From Eubacterium sp. (lineage in GTDB: Bacteria; Bacillota; Clostridia; Oscillospirales; Ruminococcaceae), in the NCBI GenBank assembly GCA_031271685.1, contig JAISVH010000117.1, positions 29,236-93,235 on the forward strand: DNA of 64,000 bases. Reading direction: 5' to 3'. How positions within the stretch are numbered: position 1 is the first letter of the stretch; the number at the start of each line of letters is the position of its first letter. Positions 1 to 10,214 of the stretch are shown piece after piece. Made by a program: the position numbers and the translations under genes. The notes beneath the pieces were generated by a model. The model did not search any database. It saw nothing but the letters and a program-made list of their open reading frames with translations, and was not told the DNA's origin.

Positions 1-314
1 CCGTCCACCAACCCTTTACCTATTCGCGAACCGCCGCTTTGCTCACAAAATTTGCAAAAGCCCTGAACATTGCGGATCAGGTGATACTAACGCCTATAAT
101 GGGCGGTCGCGAGGTAAACACATATGGTGTTACAACCGAACAGCTTGCGGAAAAGATTGACGGAGCGCAAGTCATAAATACTTTTGAAGAAATTGCCGAA
201 TATATTATAAAATATGCAAAACACGGAGATTTGATAATTACCCTTGGCTGCGGCGATATAAATAAAGCCGCAAAGCTTATCGTAAACCTACTTCATACAA
301 CATTTAAAAAATGA
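1..314 (+). CDS. murC: UDP-N-acetylmuramate--L-alanine ligase, C-terminal part (5' truncated by window)
   Basis: Frame 3 reads VHQPFTYSRTAALLTKFAKAL...LGCGDINKAAKLI, typical of the MurC C-terminus (FQPHTYSRT-like motif, GAGD-like motif). Confidence 0.85.
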   Translation, partial: VHQPFTYSRTAALLTKFAKALNIADQVILTPIMGGREVNTYGVTTEQLAEKIDGAQVINTFEEIAEYIIKYAKHGDLIITLGCGDINKAAKLIVNLLHTTFKK

Positions 315-368
315 GGATTTTTACATCAACATGGAAGTGAATTCCATGTTTACGCTCACCGCTGAAAG

Positions 369-401
369 CGGCGGCACTGCAGATTTGCCGCAGTGCCGCC
401 G
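369..401. terminator. Strong GC-rich hairpin between convergent genes
   Basis: cggcggcactgc-agatttgcc-gcagtgccgccg, 12-bp arms, between murC and the minus-strand lipoprotein gene. Confidence 0.5.
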
Positions 402-409
402 GTTAACCG

Positions 410-1396
410 TTAGTCAATCACAGGAACATACCCCTCGTTTTCAATAAGGGTTTTTCCTTCATCCGATTGGAGCCAATTAAAAATTTGACAAGCGGCGCTG
501 TCTGTCGGCTCGGTTTTAGAAATAGCCGCGTAAAAATTGTTGACTGGCAGATATGACCCATTCTGAATGTTTATATTATTCGGTTCCACATCGTCTATCT
601 TTAAAAATTTAAGCTCATTGTTCGGATTCATATTTTTTGCATAATAATAAACTGAATAGCCGATTGCCGCGCCGGTTTCGTTAAAAGACGCCACTGACTC
701 GACAAGTCCCATCATGCCTCCCTGAATATATTTAGTGTCGGGCTTCATTGGTTCAGCGCCTTTCATGATAAGCTTTAAAAACAGCGTTTGACTGCCCGAA
801 TCGGCGTTGCGCTGAAACGGCTCGATTTTTAAGTCGTTGCCGCCTAATTCCTTCCAGTTAGTTATCTCGCCGATATATATTTTACGCGCCTGCTCCATAG
901 TGATATTTTCAACGGGATTTGAAGCGTTTACCAAAAACACCAACGCGTCTCTGCCTATAGGTGCTAATTCCCATTCAAAATCATTCTCTCTTTGAGTTTT
1001 TACCGCTTCATCGGTCGGCTCATAAGCAATGACTAGATCTCTCTCACCGTAAATAAGATTTACATAAGCCGAATGAGTGCCGTTAAAATCGATCATACCG
1101 GCCGCCTCACTTCTGGGTATATCCAGCAAAAGCGAAACCAACGCTTCCCCCAACGGTATCGTTGCTGTCGAGCCATCTATCTTCGGCAACCCGGTTGCTT
1201 TAAGAAACGGAAGCGTTATCCGGTTTTCATCTCCGAATGAATCAGCGTTACCCGCGGAGCCGGACGGCGACGCCTCGTCAATTTTGATCGGCGCATAAAT
1301 AACTTCACCCGAATATCCCGTTTCAACGGGAATATCGTTTTTTACGCAGCCAACAAGCAAAATTGAACATAAAACAAAAAAAATAATTCTTTTCAT
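410..1396 (-). CDS. PstS-like phosphate ABC transporter substrate-binding lipoprotein
   Basis: Lipobox (LLVGC) and PstS-like motifs (YIGEITNWKELGG, FQRNADSGSQTLFLKLIM). Confidence 0.8.
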   Translation of the reverse strand: MKRIIFFVLCSILLVGCVKNDIPVETGYSGEVIYAPIKIDEASPSGSAGNADSFGDENRITLPFLKATGLPKIDGSTATIPLGEALVSLLLDIPRSEAAGMIDFNGTHSAYVNLIYGERDLVIAYEPTDEAVKTQRENDFEWELAPIGRDALVFLVNASNPVENITMEQARKIYIGEITNWKELGGNDLKIEPFQRNADSGSQTLFLKLIMKGAEPMKPDTKYIQGGMMGLVESVASFNETGAAIGYSVYYYAKNMNPNNELKFLKIDDVEPNNINIQNGSYLPVNNFYAAISKTEPTDSAACQIFNWLQSDEGKTLIENEGYVPVID

Positions 1397-1404
1397 ATTT
1401 TCCT

Positions 1405-2859
1405 CTAATCTTTACCACCCAATGCATCGATTTTTATGATCCATTCTCCGTTTTCCCTAATAACTCCTATATAATTGTCAATTTCAGCTAAATAAAGCCC
1501 GTCGGTCAACGAGCTCAAAACCTCATACCGTATCGGAAAAATTTCCTCGCCTGACAAGGTGTATAAACCGTTTTTTATGCCCATTTCGCCATAAAATCGA
1601 ACGTCTATAAGGCCTTTGTCGTTTATATAAGGCATTGAACCTTCTGGAAACAGCTGCCTACTGTTTCCGTCCATATCATATATTTTAGAGCCGCAGATAA
1701 AAGTTTCGGGCGATATAAAAATAACATTATACCTGCTTTCAAAATCTACTTCCACCCTTTTTCCACTGATGAGATCGCTTACATAACATGCATTCTCATT
1801 TTCAAAAACATATAGATTTCCGCCGATATAGTCAAAAGAAGCATACTCTTCAATTTCATTCAAATCAAAATCATAAATTTTGCTGTATCCGTTTTTATCA
1901 AATGACATTAACAGTTTCCCGTGTATACTTACTCTGTCGCAGTTAAGCAAAACCTTTCCTGAACTGTCATAAATAACCGTGTTTGCCGATTTATAGTCGT
2001 CGTCATATCCTAAATTTTCAACAAACACTCCGTCTTTTAGCTCACAGATAATGCCTTCGTCAATATTAAGCCTTCCTCTTTCCGGAGTATATTTTATATA
2101 CGCCTTTAATTGTCCTTCGGGATCTACTTCAACTTTTTCATAAATATCCGGCGTATCGTTTAAATCTGCGCCGCCTTTAAGATTTTTATAAAATATCCCG
2201 GCGTCAGGACTGATATAATATTTTTTATAATTATCCTTTATGCTTACGATCGGCGCAATAATATTGCCGTTCAAATCAATTTCGCCTACAAATTCTTCCA
2301 GGCTCTCGCCGCCGTTATCCCGATATTCCAGCACCCTAACCCTATCCTTGCCAATATACTTTAAGTTTCCCGGAAATACTCCTGTTTGCAAGCTACCGTT
2401 GGCAGTTATTATCCTGCCGCCCGATGAGGTGCCCAATATATAATATCCTTCGCCCCAGTCTATATATTTCACAATACCGTATGCTCCGTCAACCACTATC
2501 CTGCCGTCAGAGGTCATCAAGCCATAGATCACGGCATATCCGGAGTTATACGCGGGATACGGGTATAATTTCCCATAATCATCCGAAGGAATAAGCTCAT
2601 AATTGGTTTCGGGATAATAGCGGCTTTTTATCTCTGAGCGGGTCTGATACGGCTCAAGCTCGCTCAGCCTTTTCAAAAATTCCGGCGATGCGTTGGCGGC
2701 GTAATACGACAAGGTTTCAGGCGTAGTTTGATCATAACGCGAAGTCGTATCAAATGGTTTTAACTTCTCACCCGAAGATCCGCCGATGACCGGAATATCG
2801 TTATTAAAGCACCCCGTAAACAAAGCCGCGCATAAAACTAAAAAAATAAACTTTTTCAT
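1405..2859 (-). CDS. Lipoprotein with WG-repeat-like mature region
   Basis: Signal peptide/lipobox (ALFTGC); repeated short beta-rich segments (NDKGLIDVRFYGEMGIKNGLY, IGVIRENGEWIIKID). Confidence 0.55.
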   Translation of the reverse strand: MKKFIFLVLCAALFTGCFNNDIPVIGGSSGEKLKPFDTTSRYDQTTPETLSYYAANASPEFLKRLSELEPYQTRSEIKSRYYPETNYELIPSDDYGKLYPYPAYNSGYAVIYGLMTSDGRIVVDGAYGIVKYIDWGEGYYILGTSSGGRIITANGSLQTGVFPGNLKYIGKDRVRVLEYRDNGGESLEEFVGEIDLNGNIIAPIVSIKDNYKKYYISPDAGIFYKNLKGGADLNDTPDIYEKVEVDPEGQLKAYIKYTPERGRLNIDEGIICELKDGVFVENLGYDDDYKSANTVIYDSSGKVLLNCDRVSIHGKLLMSFDKNGYSKIYDFDLNEIEEYASFDYIGGNLYVFENENACYVSDLISGKRVEVDFESRYNVIFISPETFICGSKIYDMDGNSRQLFPEGSMPYINDKGLIDVRFYGEMGIKNGLYTLSGEEIFPIRYEVLSSLTDGLYLAEIDNYIGVIRENGEWIIKIDALGGKD

Positions 2860-3168
2860 AAATTTTACCTTTTAGCTATTTTATTGGCTATTTTAACAGT
2901 TTCGCAAAATTGTTGCAATAATCATGATAATTTAATTATACAATAAATCATAACAAATTTCAAGATTTTTTGCTTGCCAATATTAGCCTTCTTGCGTAAT
3001 TATACATCAGTTTGACTTTTTATTGACTTATAAGTCAAACTGTTATAACACCGCGCAAAGCGCGGTGCGTCCATAAGCTAAATTAGATGCCGGACGGCGA
3101 GCGTTTTTATGGAATTCATTTCCATAAAAACTCAATTTGCTATAATTAAGGCAAACGAAAGGCTGCAT

Positions 3169-4365
3169 ATGAACAACATAATCTTTCTCGGCTTGATAAG
3201 CTTTTTTACAGATATAAGCACCGAAATGATTTATCCGGTCATTCCTCTTTATCTCGTTTCTTCATTCGGAGCTACTCCCGCCCTGGTTGGAGTTATCGAA
3301 GGGATAGCCGAAAGTCTTGCCGGTTTGCTTAAGGTATTCAGCGGATATATAACAGACCGGACGCAAAAGAAAAAATTCGTTGCGTTTTCGGGCTACGCAA
3401 CCGGACTTTTGTATAAGATTATTTTGCTGTTTGCTAGCTCATGGTTCGGTATTTTAATAGCGCGCTCCATTGACAGGTTCGGAAAAGGAATAAGAACCGC
3501 ACCGCGCGATGTTCTAATAAGCGAAAGCGTAAACAAAAAAGATATTGGAAAAGCGTTCGGCCTGCACAAAGCCTTGGATATGCTAGGCTCTTCTATCGGA
3601 ATACTCGCCACATATTTTATACTGCTTTATTGGAATAACCATAACTATAAGCAGCTCTTCTTGATTTCAGTCATCCCGGCAATATTGGGCTTGCTGATGT
3701 TTTCTTTCATCAAACAGAAAAAAACATCATCCGAACCTAAAAAGCGAGAGCCTCTTTTAAAGAATATAAAAAAAATTGACCGCCGGCTAAAACTCTATCT
3801 TCTCGTCGTTTTCGTTTTTACATTAGGCAACTCGTCGAATACTTTCATACTTATCAAAGCGCAGTCAGCCGGATTCGACGACATCGGCGCAATACTATTA
3901 TATTTTATTTATAATATAGTCGCTTCGGCTTTGTCTCTTCCGTTCGGTCGTCTGTCCGACAAAATCGGTCGAAAAAATCTTTTGGTGCCAGGATATTTGG
4001 TGTTCGCGCTATGCTACACAGGGTTTGCATTCGCCAAAACCGAAAGCGCAATAATTGCTGTATTCGTGATCTATGGGGTTTACACCGCTTTGATAACCGG
4101 GGTCGAGCGCGCGTTTATAGCCGAAATATCACCAACGGATCTAAAAGGCACAATGCTTGGTCTTCATTCCTCGGTTACAGGAATAGCCCTACTTCCCGCC
4201 AGCGTTACCGCCGGTTTATTATGGAACGCGCTCGGCTCTGAAGCGCCGTTCTTATTCGGGGCCGGATTATCCATGATAGCGGCTTTGATCTTGATAATTT
4301 TTTTGAAAAATTCTAAAGATCAAGTTTCCAACCATAATCGCCGTGATAAATCATCTGCCTGCTAA
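3169..4365 (+). CDS. MFS transporter
   Basis: Multi-TM protein; DRFGKGIRTAPRDVLIS and GRLSDKIGRKNLLV motifs. ATG at 3169 preferred over the ORF-track start, which lies in a hairpin. Confidence 0.85.
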   Translation: MNNIIFLGLISFFTDISTEMIYPVIPLYLVSSFGATPALVGVIEGIAESLAGLLKVFSGYITDRTQKKKFVAFSGYATGLLYKIILLFASSWFGILIARSIDRFGKGIRTAPRDVLISESVNKKDIGKAFGLHKALDMLGSSIGILATYFILLYWNNHNYKQLFLISVIPAILGLLMFSFIKQKKTSSEPKKREPLLKNIKKIDRRLKLYLLVVFVFTLGNSSNTFILIKAQSAGFDDIGAILLYFIYNIVASALSLPFGRLSDKIGRKNLLVPGYLVFALCYTGFAFAKTESAIIAVFVIYGVYTALITGVERAFIAEISPTDLKGTMLGLHSSVTGIALLPASVTAGLLWNALGSEAPFLFGAGLSMIAALILIIFLKNSKDQVSNHNRRDKSSAC

Positions 4366-5077
4366 TCCCACCGTCAACCATAAAGTTTTGTCCTGTGATA
4401 AATCCGGATTTTTCATCGCACAAATACATTACTAATTCGGCGATATCTTCAGGCATTCCAATCCTGCCGACCGGATGCTGAAGCATGTCTTCTTTGCAAT
4501 GCCCGGGCGTTTCAGAGTTTTCACGATATCGAAAGGTTTCAATCCACCCTGGGCTTACCGAGTTGACCCGCGCCCATCCGGCAAGACTTGCCGCCAACGC
4601 GTGCGTAAGAGAGACCAATCCTCCCTTAACCGCCGAATAGCTTTCGGTGTCAGGCTGTGACTGAAACGCTCTGGTTGAGGCTATGTTTATTATAGAGGCA
4701 TTTTGCAAAAGTAGATTATTTTTTACAAAAAGGCTTGTCAAATAATACGGCGCGATAACTCCCACCCTATGAACATACTCAAAATCTTCATATGAACAAT
4801 CAGACAAAATGCCTTTCCGGCTTACGCAAGCGTTATTTACCAAAAAATCGACATCAATTTCAAGTGACCGGACAAAGCAGTCCAAAACTGATTTTTCCGC
4901 TATATCTCCATAAAAAAACGATAAATTTTCATAGCGGTTTTGCAAAAGCCCTGCTGCGGTTCCGTCAATATCTATTATCGTGACCTTTGCCTGATTATTT
5001 AAAAAAGCCTCGGCAATACATCGTCCGATACCATTTGCGCCGCCTGTAACAACGGCATGTTTATTTTTAAACGTCAA
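4313..5077 (-). CDS. SDR family oxidoreductase
   Basis: TGGANGIG Rossmann motif, NNAC, YSAVKGG active site, MVDGG C-terminal motif. Confidence 0.9.
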   Translation of the reverse strand: MTFKNKHAVVTGGANGIGRCIAEAFLNNQAKVTIIDIDGTAAGLLQNRYENLSFFYGDIAEKSVLDCFVRSLEIDVDFLVNNACVSRKGILSDCSYEDFEYVHRVGVIAPYYLTSLFVKNNLLLQNASIINIASTRAFQSQPDTESYSAVKGGLVSLTHALAASLAGWARVNSVSPGWIETFRYRENSETPGHCKEDMLQHPVGRIGMPEDIAELVMYLCDEKSGFITGQNFMVDGGISRQMIYHGDYGWKLDL

Positions 5078-5114
5078 AGATTTTTTCCTTTACTAAATCA
5101 AAGTCTTCTCGACA

Positions 5115-5188
5115 GTTCAAACATCTGCGGGTAGCCGCTTCCAGTGTTTTAACAAGCGTCAGCGTTGGGGTATAAACACGGTTATAAA
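5115..5188 (+). repeat. Family A dispersed palindromic repeat copy
   Basis: gttcaaacatctgcgggtagccgcttccagtgttttaacaagcgtcagcgttggggtataaacacggttata. Confidence 0.8.
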
Positions 5189-6450
5189 TATAACTCAACG
5201 CTCGCCAACTTAGCGCTGTTACAAAAAATTTCCATTGCAATTTTAAGCTCTTCCACCGACGGATAGGTCGGCGCTATCCTAATATTTCTATCTTTCGGGT
5301 CTATTCCATAAGGAAAAGTAGCTCCTGCGCCGGTCATAACAACGCCGGCATCCTTACAAAGCGCTATAGTTCGCCTTGCTGTGTTATCCGGCCCATTATA
5401 AGAAATGAAATAGCCGCCCGATGGCTTATGCCAACTTCCAATTCCCAAAATCCCCAACTCTTTTTCAAGCGTATCCAACACCATATCAAACTTAGGTCTT
5501 AAAATAGCTCGATGCTTTGCCATGTGCGCTAAAACGCCATCATAATCCTTAAAGAATTTAGCGTGCCTTAGCTGATTAAGTTTGTCATAACCTATTGTCT
5601 CGACTGCAAGCTGGTTTTTTACGAATTCAATATTTTTTTCGCTCGCCGCGAAGATAGCCAATCCCCCGCCCGGAAAAGAAATTTTAGAGGTAGAGGTGAA
5701 AATATAAACCATATCCTCCTTACCGGTTTTTTTGCACTCATCCAATATGTTTAACAGGCTGTCCGGCTCATCATATATGTGGTGAACACAATAGGCGTTA
5801 TCCCAAAATATACGAAAATCATCAGCTTTAGGCTTTAAGTCGGCGAACCTTTTTACCACTTCGTCCGAATATGTGATGCCGTCCGGATTTGAATACATTG
5901 GCACGCACCAAATACCTTTGATTTCCGGATCTGATGACACTAAATTTTCAATCGTATCCATATCCGGCCCATCGGTATTCATTTTAACCGTTATCATCTT
6001 AATACCAAGTTTTTCACAAATGGCAAAGTGCCGGTCATAACCGGGAGCCGGACACAAAAATTTAATTTCCCCGCTCATCCGCCAAGGCTTTTCACCGCCG
6101 TAAACGCCTTGAAGCATCGCTCGGCAGATAGCGTCGTACATAAGGTTAAGGCTGGAATTTCCGCCTATTATTATTTCACCGCGCCCCACCCCTAGCATTG
6201 GCATAAAAATCCGCTTTGTCTCATAAATTCCGTCCAACACCCCATAATTCCGACAATCAATTCCATTTTCAGATATATGATCGCCGTCTAAGCAATGGGT
6301 CAGCATCTCATTTGTAAGATCCAATTGATCCGGCCCGGGCTTCCCCCTTGACATGTCAAGAGATAATTCCCTGCTTTTATATTCCTCATGTGTTTTTTCA
6401 AGCTCCGTTTTCAACGCTATTAATTTTTCTTTTGAAAAATTGCCGTACAT
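5182..6450 (-). CDS. PLP-dependent aminotransferase (class I/II fold, MocR-type aminotransferase family)
   Basis: DMSRGKPGPDQLDLTNEML, FWDNAYCVHH, STSKISFPGGG. Start reset to MYGNFSKEK; the upstream extension runs toward a repeat. Confidence 0.85.
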   Translation of the reverse strand: MYGNFSKEKLIALKTELEKTHEEYKSRELSLDMSRGKPGPDQLDLTNEMLTHCLDGDHISENGIDCRNYGVLDGIYETKRIFMPMLGVGRGEIIIGGNSSLNLMYDAICRAMLQGVYGGEKPWRMSGEIKFLCPAPGYDRHFAICEKLGIKMITVKMNTDGPDMDTIENLVSSDPEIKGIWCVPMYSNPDGITYSDEVVKRFADLKPKADDFRIFWDNAYCVHHIYDEPDSLLNILDECKKTGKEDMVYIFTSTSKISFPGGGLAIFAASEKNIEFVKNQLAVETIGYDKLNQLRHAKFFKDYDGVLAHMAKHRAILRPKFDMVLDTLEKELGILGIGSWHKPSGGYFISYNGPDNTARRTIALCKDAGVVMTGAGATFPYGIDPKDRNIRIAPTYPSVEELKIAMEIFCNSAKLASVELYL

Positions 6451-6534
6451 AAAAATCTCCGTTCCTAATTTTATTTTTAGGGCACGCAAATCACTTGCGT
6501 ATTTCTCGCCAAACTTCGTTAATTTTGCCTTAAA

Positions 6535-6620
6535 TATCAACGGATATTCGCGTCAAAATTGCCTAGTTTTTACGAAAAATCCGACTGCGTGCTTTGCACA
6601 CCAGAGTTGTGCGTGCCCTA
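6535..6620 (+). repeat. Family B dispersed repeat copy
   Basis: atcaacggatattcgcgtcaaaattgcctagtttttacgaaaaatccgactgcgtgctttgcacaccagagttgtgcgtgccctag matches 19164-19251. Confidence 0.75.
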
Positions 6621-7358
6621 GTATTCCATATCCGCCAAAGACGAGTACGGTTCCCTGATATATTCAATATTTAACGCGCCGTTTTGATAAGAAACATTAA
6701 TATATATCATAAGAAGCTGATCCTCAAGCGCAACCCTGGGAAAGATATTGTTAGTCACCACATCATATTTGCAGTTAAGTGTAAGCATGCCCTGCTCTCC
6801 GATCAGCTTCATAGAAACAGAAGGCGTGTTTTCAAGTTTAGCGTTTAGGATGGTTCCGTCTTCCGAAAGAATCGAAAAAGCTCCGGTCAAATTCGAATCG
6901 GGATATGTAAAATCAACCTCAGACATCATAAACCCTTCCGCAACAACGTCAAGCGTTAAATTTTCTATCTTAAAATCGCTGTCTACCTGTTCTTCCGCCA
7001 TCTCCTGCCTAACAAGCGCGGCAAAATTATAAACGTCCAGCGTAGGATCCGGGCGAACCACATTAAAATAAAAAGCGGGCGAAAATTCCGGCGTGCCTGC
7101 CTGCTGCAAAGCAGTGATATACTCATCCTCCGTGAACCCTGTGTCCGCTATCCCCTCCTCTTCATAAGACACCAAAGCTTCTTCAAGATTCACATCGGCG
7201 GTATAAAGCCTTCTCACTGCCAATTCGTTACCCGCAGTGCTTAAAATTTCCTCGTCGCCAGTAAACACAATATTTGGCACGCTGAATTCAAAAAAGGCAT
7301 ATGCCCCTACCACACCGATAACAAGAACGATCAAAAACACAAAAAGCAGCCGCTTCAT
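6618..7358 (-). CDS. Hypothetical membrane-anchored/secreted protein
   Basis: Single N-terminal TM/signal segment; long ORF with no recognised domain. Confidence 0.6.
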   Translation of the reverse strand: MKRLLFVFLIVLVIGVVGAYAFFEFSVPNIVFTGDEEILSTAGNELAVRRLYTADVNLEEALVSYEEEGIADTGFTEDEYITALQQAGTPEFSPAFYFNVVRPDPTLDVYNFAALVRQEMAEEQVDSDFKIENLTLDVVAEGFMMSEVDFTYPDSNLTGAFSILSEDGTILNAKLENTPSVSMKLIGEQGMLTLNCKYDVVTNNIFPRVALEDQLLMIYINVSYQNGALNIEYIREPYSSLADMEY

Positions 7359-7376
7359 TCCTTTGCGCCCTCCAAC

Positions 7377-8450
7377 TCAAATTTTAACACAATATAGATT
7401 AGTATCCCATGCCGGAATATAATTATGATGACGCAAATACATACTATACGCTCCTCCCGACAGACGGTAAACCAACAGCGGAAGCTCTAACATATCGGCA
7501 TTTCTGTGGTAAAGAGACACTATAAGCCGAGGCAGACATTTATTTATAGTCTGCGAAGCGCCTAAAAGCGCCCGTTCCTCACATCCCTCAACATCCATTT
7601 TTATTATTGTCGGCTCACAACCCGCGCAAATCGAATCAACCGAGCGCGCAGTTATTTTGCGTTCCCTTCTGCCTCTCCCCGCTCTTGAGCCGCGCCCGCT
7701 CAAATCAGAAAAGTCAATTTCAGCATCTTCATCCCATACGGCGGCGTTGATCGGTATAAATTTTGCGCTGCCAAGCGCGTAATTGCGTCGGCGAATCTTA
7801 ATAAAGTTGCGTGAATCCGGCTCCACCGCATAAATTCTATTAAAACTTTTTTTTGTGCGCTCTAAAAACATCGCTACCGTATCCCCGTCATACGCGCCCA
7901 AATCAACAAAGGTTTCCGTGCTGTCATGCCTAATATTAAATAAATCCAGCGCTTCGTCCAGTGGGGTCGTGCAGTTTTGCAGATGCTCAATTTTTCCGCT
8001 TATTCTAAAATCAATTAAACGGTCAAACACATATTTTGAAACATCATCCGCTAAAATTTCCCTGACCGCAACTATTTTTTTTATGTTTTTAGCAACATAT
8101 GTCTCGTCAAAAAGGCCGTCTCCTATTACGGGCACGTCAGGCGCATAAACCTCGTATTTTTCCGCTAGTCCATAAATTTTATTAATTATGTCGTCTCTTG
8201 AGGTGCCGAAGCAGACCAATATAATAAAATCATCATACATCCCCTCGATTTCAGAGAGCTTATTGACCGAAAAGCCCTGAAAACTATGCCCTCTAACAAA
8301 ATCATCACTGGCCATAAACGCGTTTGGCCTTATACCATAGCTATCTAATACTTTAAGTATCTTCTCAGCGCCATTTCCCATTCCGTACATAACAATGGGT
8401 TTTTCGGCGCTCTTTAAATATTCCCAAATTGTTCTTGTTTCCGTGAACAT
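7377..8450 (-). CDS. FkbM family methyltransferase
   Basis: FVDLGAYDGDTVAMF, IYAVEPDSRNF, IKMDVEGCEERALLGA motifs. Confidence 0.88.
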   Translation of the reverse strand: MFTETRTIWEYLKSAEKPIVMYGMGNGAEKILKVLDSYGIRPNAFMASDDFVRGHSFQGFSVNKLSEIEGMYDDFIILVCFGTSRDDIINKIYGLAEKYEVYAPDVPVIGDGLFDETYVAKNIKKIVAVREILADDVSKYVFDRLIDFRISGKIEHLQNCTTPLDEALDLFNIRHDSTETFVDLGAYDGDTVAMFLERTKKSFNRIYAVEPDSRNFIKIRRRNYALGSAKFIPINAAVWDEDAEIDFSDLSGRGSRAGRGRRERKITARSVDSICAGCEPTIIKMDVEGCEERALLGASQTINKCLPRLIVSLYHRNADMLELPLLVYRLSGGAYSMYLRHHNYIPAWDTNLYCVKI

Positions 8451-8563
8451 AACATCTCCGATAATCTTTTAATTTGCGATGCGGCCTATAAACAGTATTA
8501 TAGCATAAATCAGCTCAAAGCGCAAGTGCCGCAGTCGGTTAACCGAAATCAACACAATAACTA

Positions 8564-8593
8564 TTCAAACATCTGCAGCGCAGACGCTTCCAA
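8564..8593 (+). repeat. Family A repeat, 5' fragment
   Basis: ttcaaacatctgcagcgcagacgcttccaa. Confidence 0.6.
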
Positions 8594-8599
8594 CAATAA

Positions 8600-10012
8600 T
8601 CAATAACTTCCCAACCCAAACCCTTGAATCCCTGCCAGATTTCTTTTCAAATATGACAAATCCGCAATATCTACCTTACCGTCCCGGTTAAGATCCATGA
8701 CCGGGTTGTATCTTTCCCTTCCCAAAAGAAACATTTTTATAAAAGTCAAATCTTTTGCATCTATTTTACCGTCCCCGTTGCAGTCTCCTTTTAGCGGCAG
8801 ATCCAATAACAGCGACGAATAAGAATTAACAACCCCGTAACCGTAAAATTTATCCCAACCCGGATCACCCATATCCGTTGCCGTTATAACCATAGCGTTT
8901 TTAATCTGTTTCGGAGTATAATCGGGATTAAGCGACTTTATCAGGGCGGCGACTCCCGCCACAACTGGGCTTGCCATAGAGGTCCCATTCTTGATAGCAT
9001 AGCTGTTACCGCCTATATTAGTTGAATAAATTTTCGTTCCGGGTGCCGAAAAATCAATTTCAGGCCCATAATTTGAATAAGAATCGTCAAATACCTTTCC
9101 TTGTTTAACGGCTGAAACAGCAATTGCCTCAGGATATGCCGCCGGAAACATAGCGCGATTCCCTTTTGAGTTTCCGGCCGCGCACACCACAACGACACCT
9201 TTATTTACCGCGTTTATTATTATGTTATGCTCAATTTCATCTCCGTCAATTTTACCGTTTTCATCAAAATACGATCTCCCCATACTAAGGTTAATTATAT
9301 CCGCGCCGTTATCCGCCGCATAATTTATAGCGCGAAGAACCGCTCCGCTTTTAAGTTGATTCTCCTCATCACACGCCTTTATTACCATAAGACGAGAGTC
9401 AGGCGCAACACCGCAAACCTTGTTATAATCGTCCAGTCGCGCCCCTATAATGCCGCACACATGGGTTCCGTGCCCATGATTATCCTGAATGTCAGAAAAA
9501 CCTATAACCCCGCTGACTGAATTATACGAATTCGCCAAAATTCTCCCCTCAAACTCGGCATGTTCGGTATTTATACCGGTATCGACCACTGCCACAGTAA
9601 CGCCCTTACCGGTAGAATATTTCCATGCCGCAGGGGTATCCACTTCGGCATGATGATATTGCATACTTGTATCCGGTGGCAAATATGTATCCTGTATCGA
9701 ATATATCCTATTTAACGAAAGTTCCGGCATGCCGGCCGAACGCCGCCTAACCCGACTCACGGATACTTCCCTCTTTGGATCAAGACATCCAAATACCGCT
9801 ATTCCGTTGGTATATGACTTTAATTCCATTTTATAAAAAGCGGCTATCACTTCGGCATGCGCAAGCGACTCCGCCTCGGCGATCACCTCATCCGAGACAA
9901 ATCCGCCGCCTTCTTCGGCAAAATCCGCCGCCTTAACAATAATGTTCGGCCCACATAAAAACCACAATAATAACGAAATCATAACAGCGGATACTTTTCC
10001 ATAACGAAACAT
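8600..10012 (-). CDS. Secreted S8 (subtilisin-like) peptidase with C-terminal dockerin type I domain
   Basis: Catalytic motifs VAVVDTGIN, NHGHGTHVCGI, GTSMASPVVAGVAAL; C-terminal duplicated GDCNGDGKIDAKDLTFIKMFLLG / DLNRDGKVDIADLSYLKRNLAG. Confidence 0.92.
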   Translation of the reverse strand: MFRYGKVSAVMISLLLWFLCGPNIIVKAADFAEEGGGFVSDEVIAEAESLAHAEVIAAFYKMELKSYTNGIAVFGCLDPKREVSVSRVRRRSAGMPELSLNRIYSIQDTYLPPDTSMQYHHAEVDTPAAWKYSTGKGVTVAVVDTGINTEHAEFEGRILANSYNSVSGVIGFSDIQDNHGHGTHVCGIIGARLDDYNKVCGVAPDSRLMVIKACDEENQLKSGAVLRAINYAADNGADIINLSMGRSYFDENGKIDGDEIEHNIIINAVNKGVVVVCAAGNSKGNRAMFPAAYPEAIAVSAVKQGKVFDDSYSNYGPEIDFSAPGTKIYSTNIGGNSYAIKNGTSMASPVVAGVAALIKSLNPDYTPKQIKNAMVITATDMGDPGWDKFYGYGVVNSYSSLLLDLPLKGDCNGDGKIDAKDLTFIKMFLLGRERYNPVMDLNRDGKVDIADLSYLKRNLAGIQGFGLGSY

Positions 10013-10214
10013 TGTATTTTCCTCATTTTATTACTTGATAACACCTATAAAATATGTTATAATATATTAATGACTGTCAACAAATTTTTACCTCATGCCG
10101 GTCAAATTCCTGCTCTGTCCGAAAACCTTGCTCAAAATGTGAGTCAAACGCCATAAACAAAAGCTTTTGACTTTATTTATATACAAGCTGATATTATTTC
10201 CAAAGGAGTATCCA

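Noticed and set aside
3109-3168. Upstream in-frame start for the MFS transporter
   Set aside because: The 20-aa extension is encoded by a hairpin (gtttttatggaattcatttccataaaaac) and does not look like a TM protein N-terminus; ATG at 3169 fits better.
10020-10214. Possible SAM-type riboswitch upstream of metA
   Set aside because: No SAM riboswitch core or terminator/antiterminator pair recognised by eye; would need Infernal to decide.
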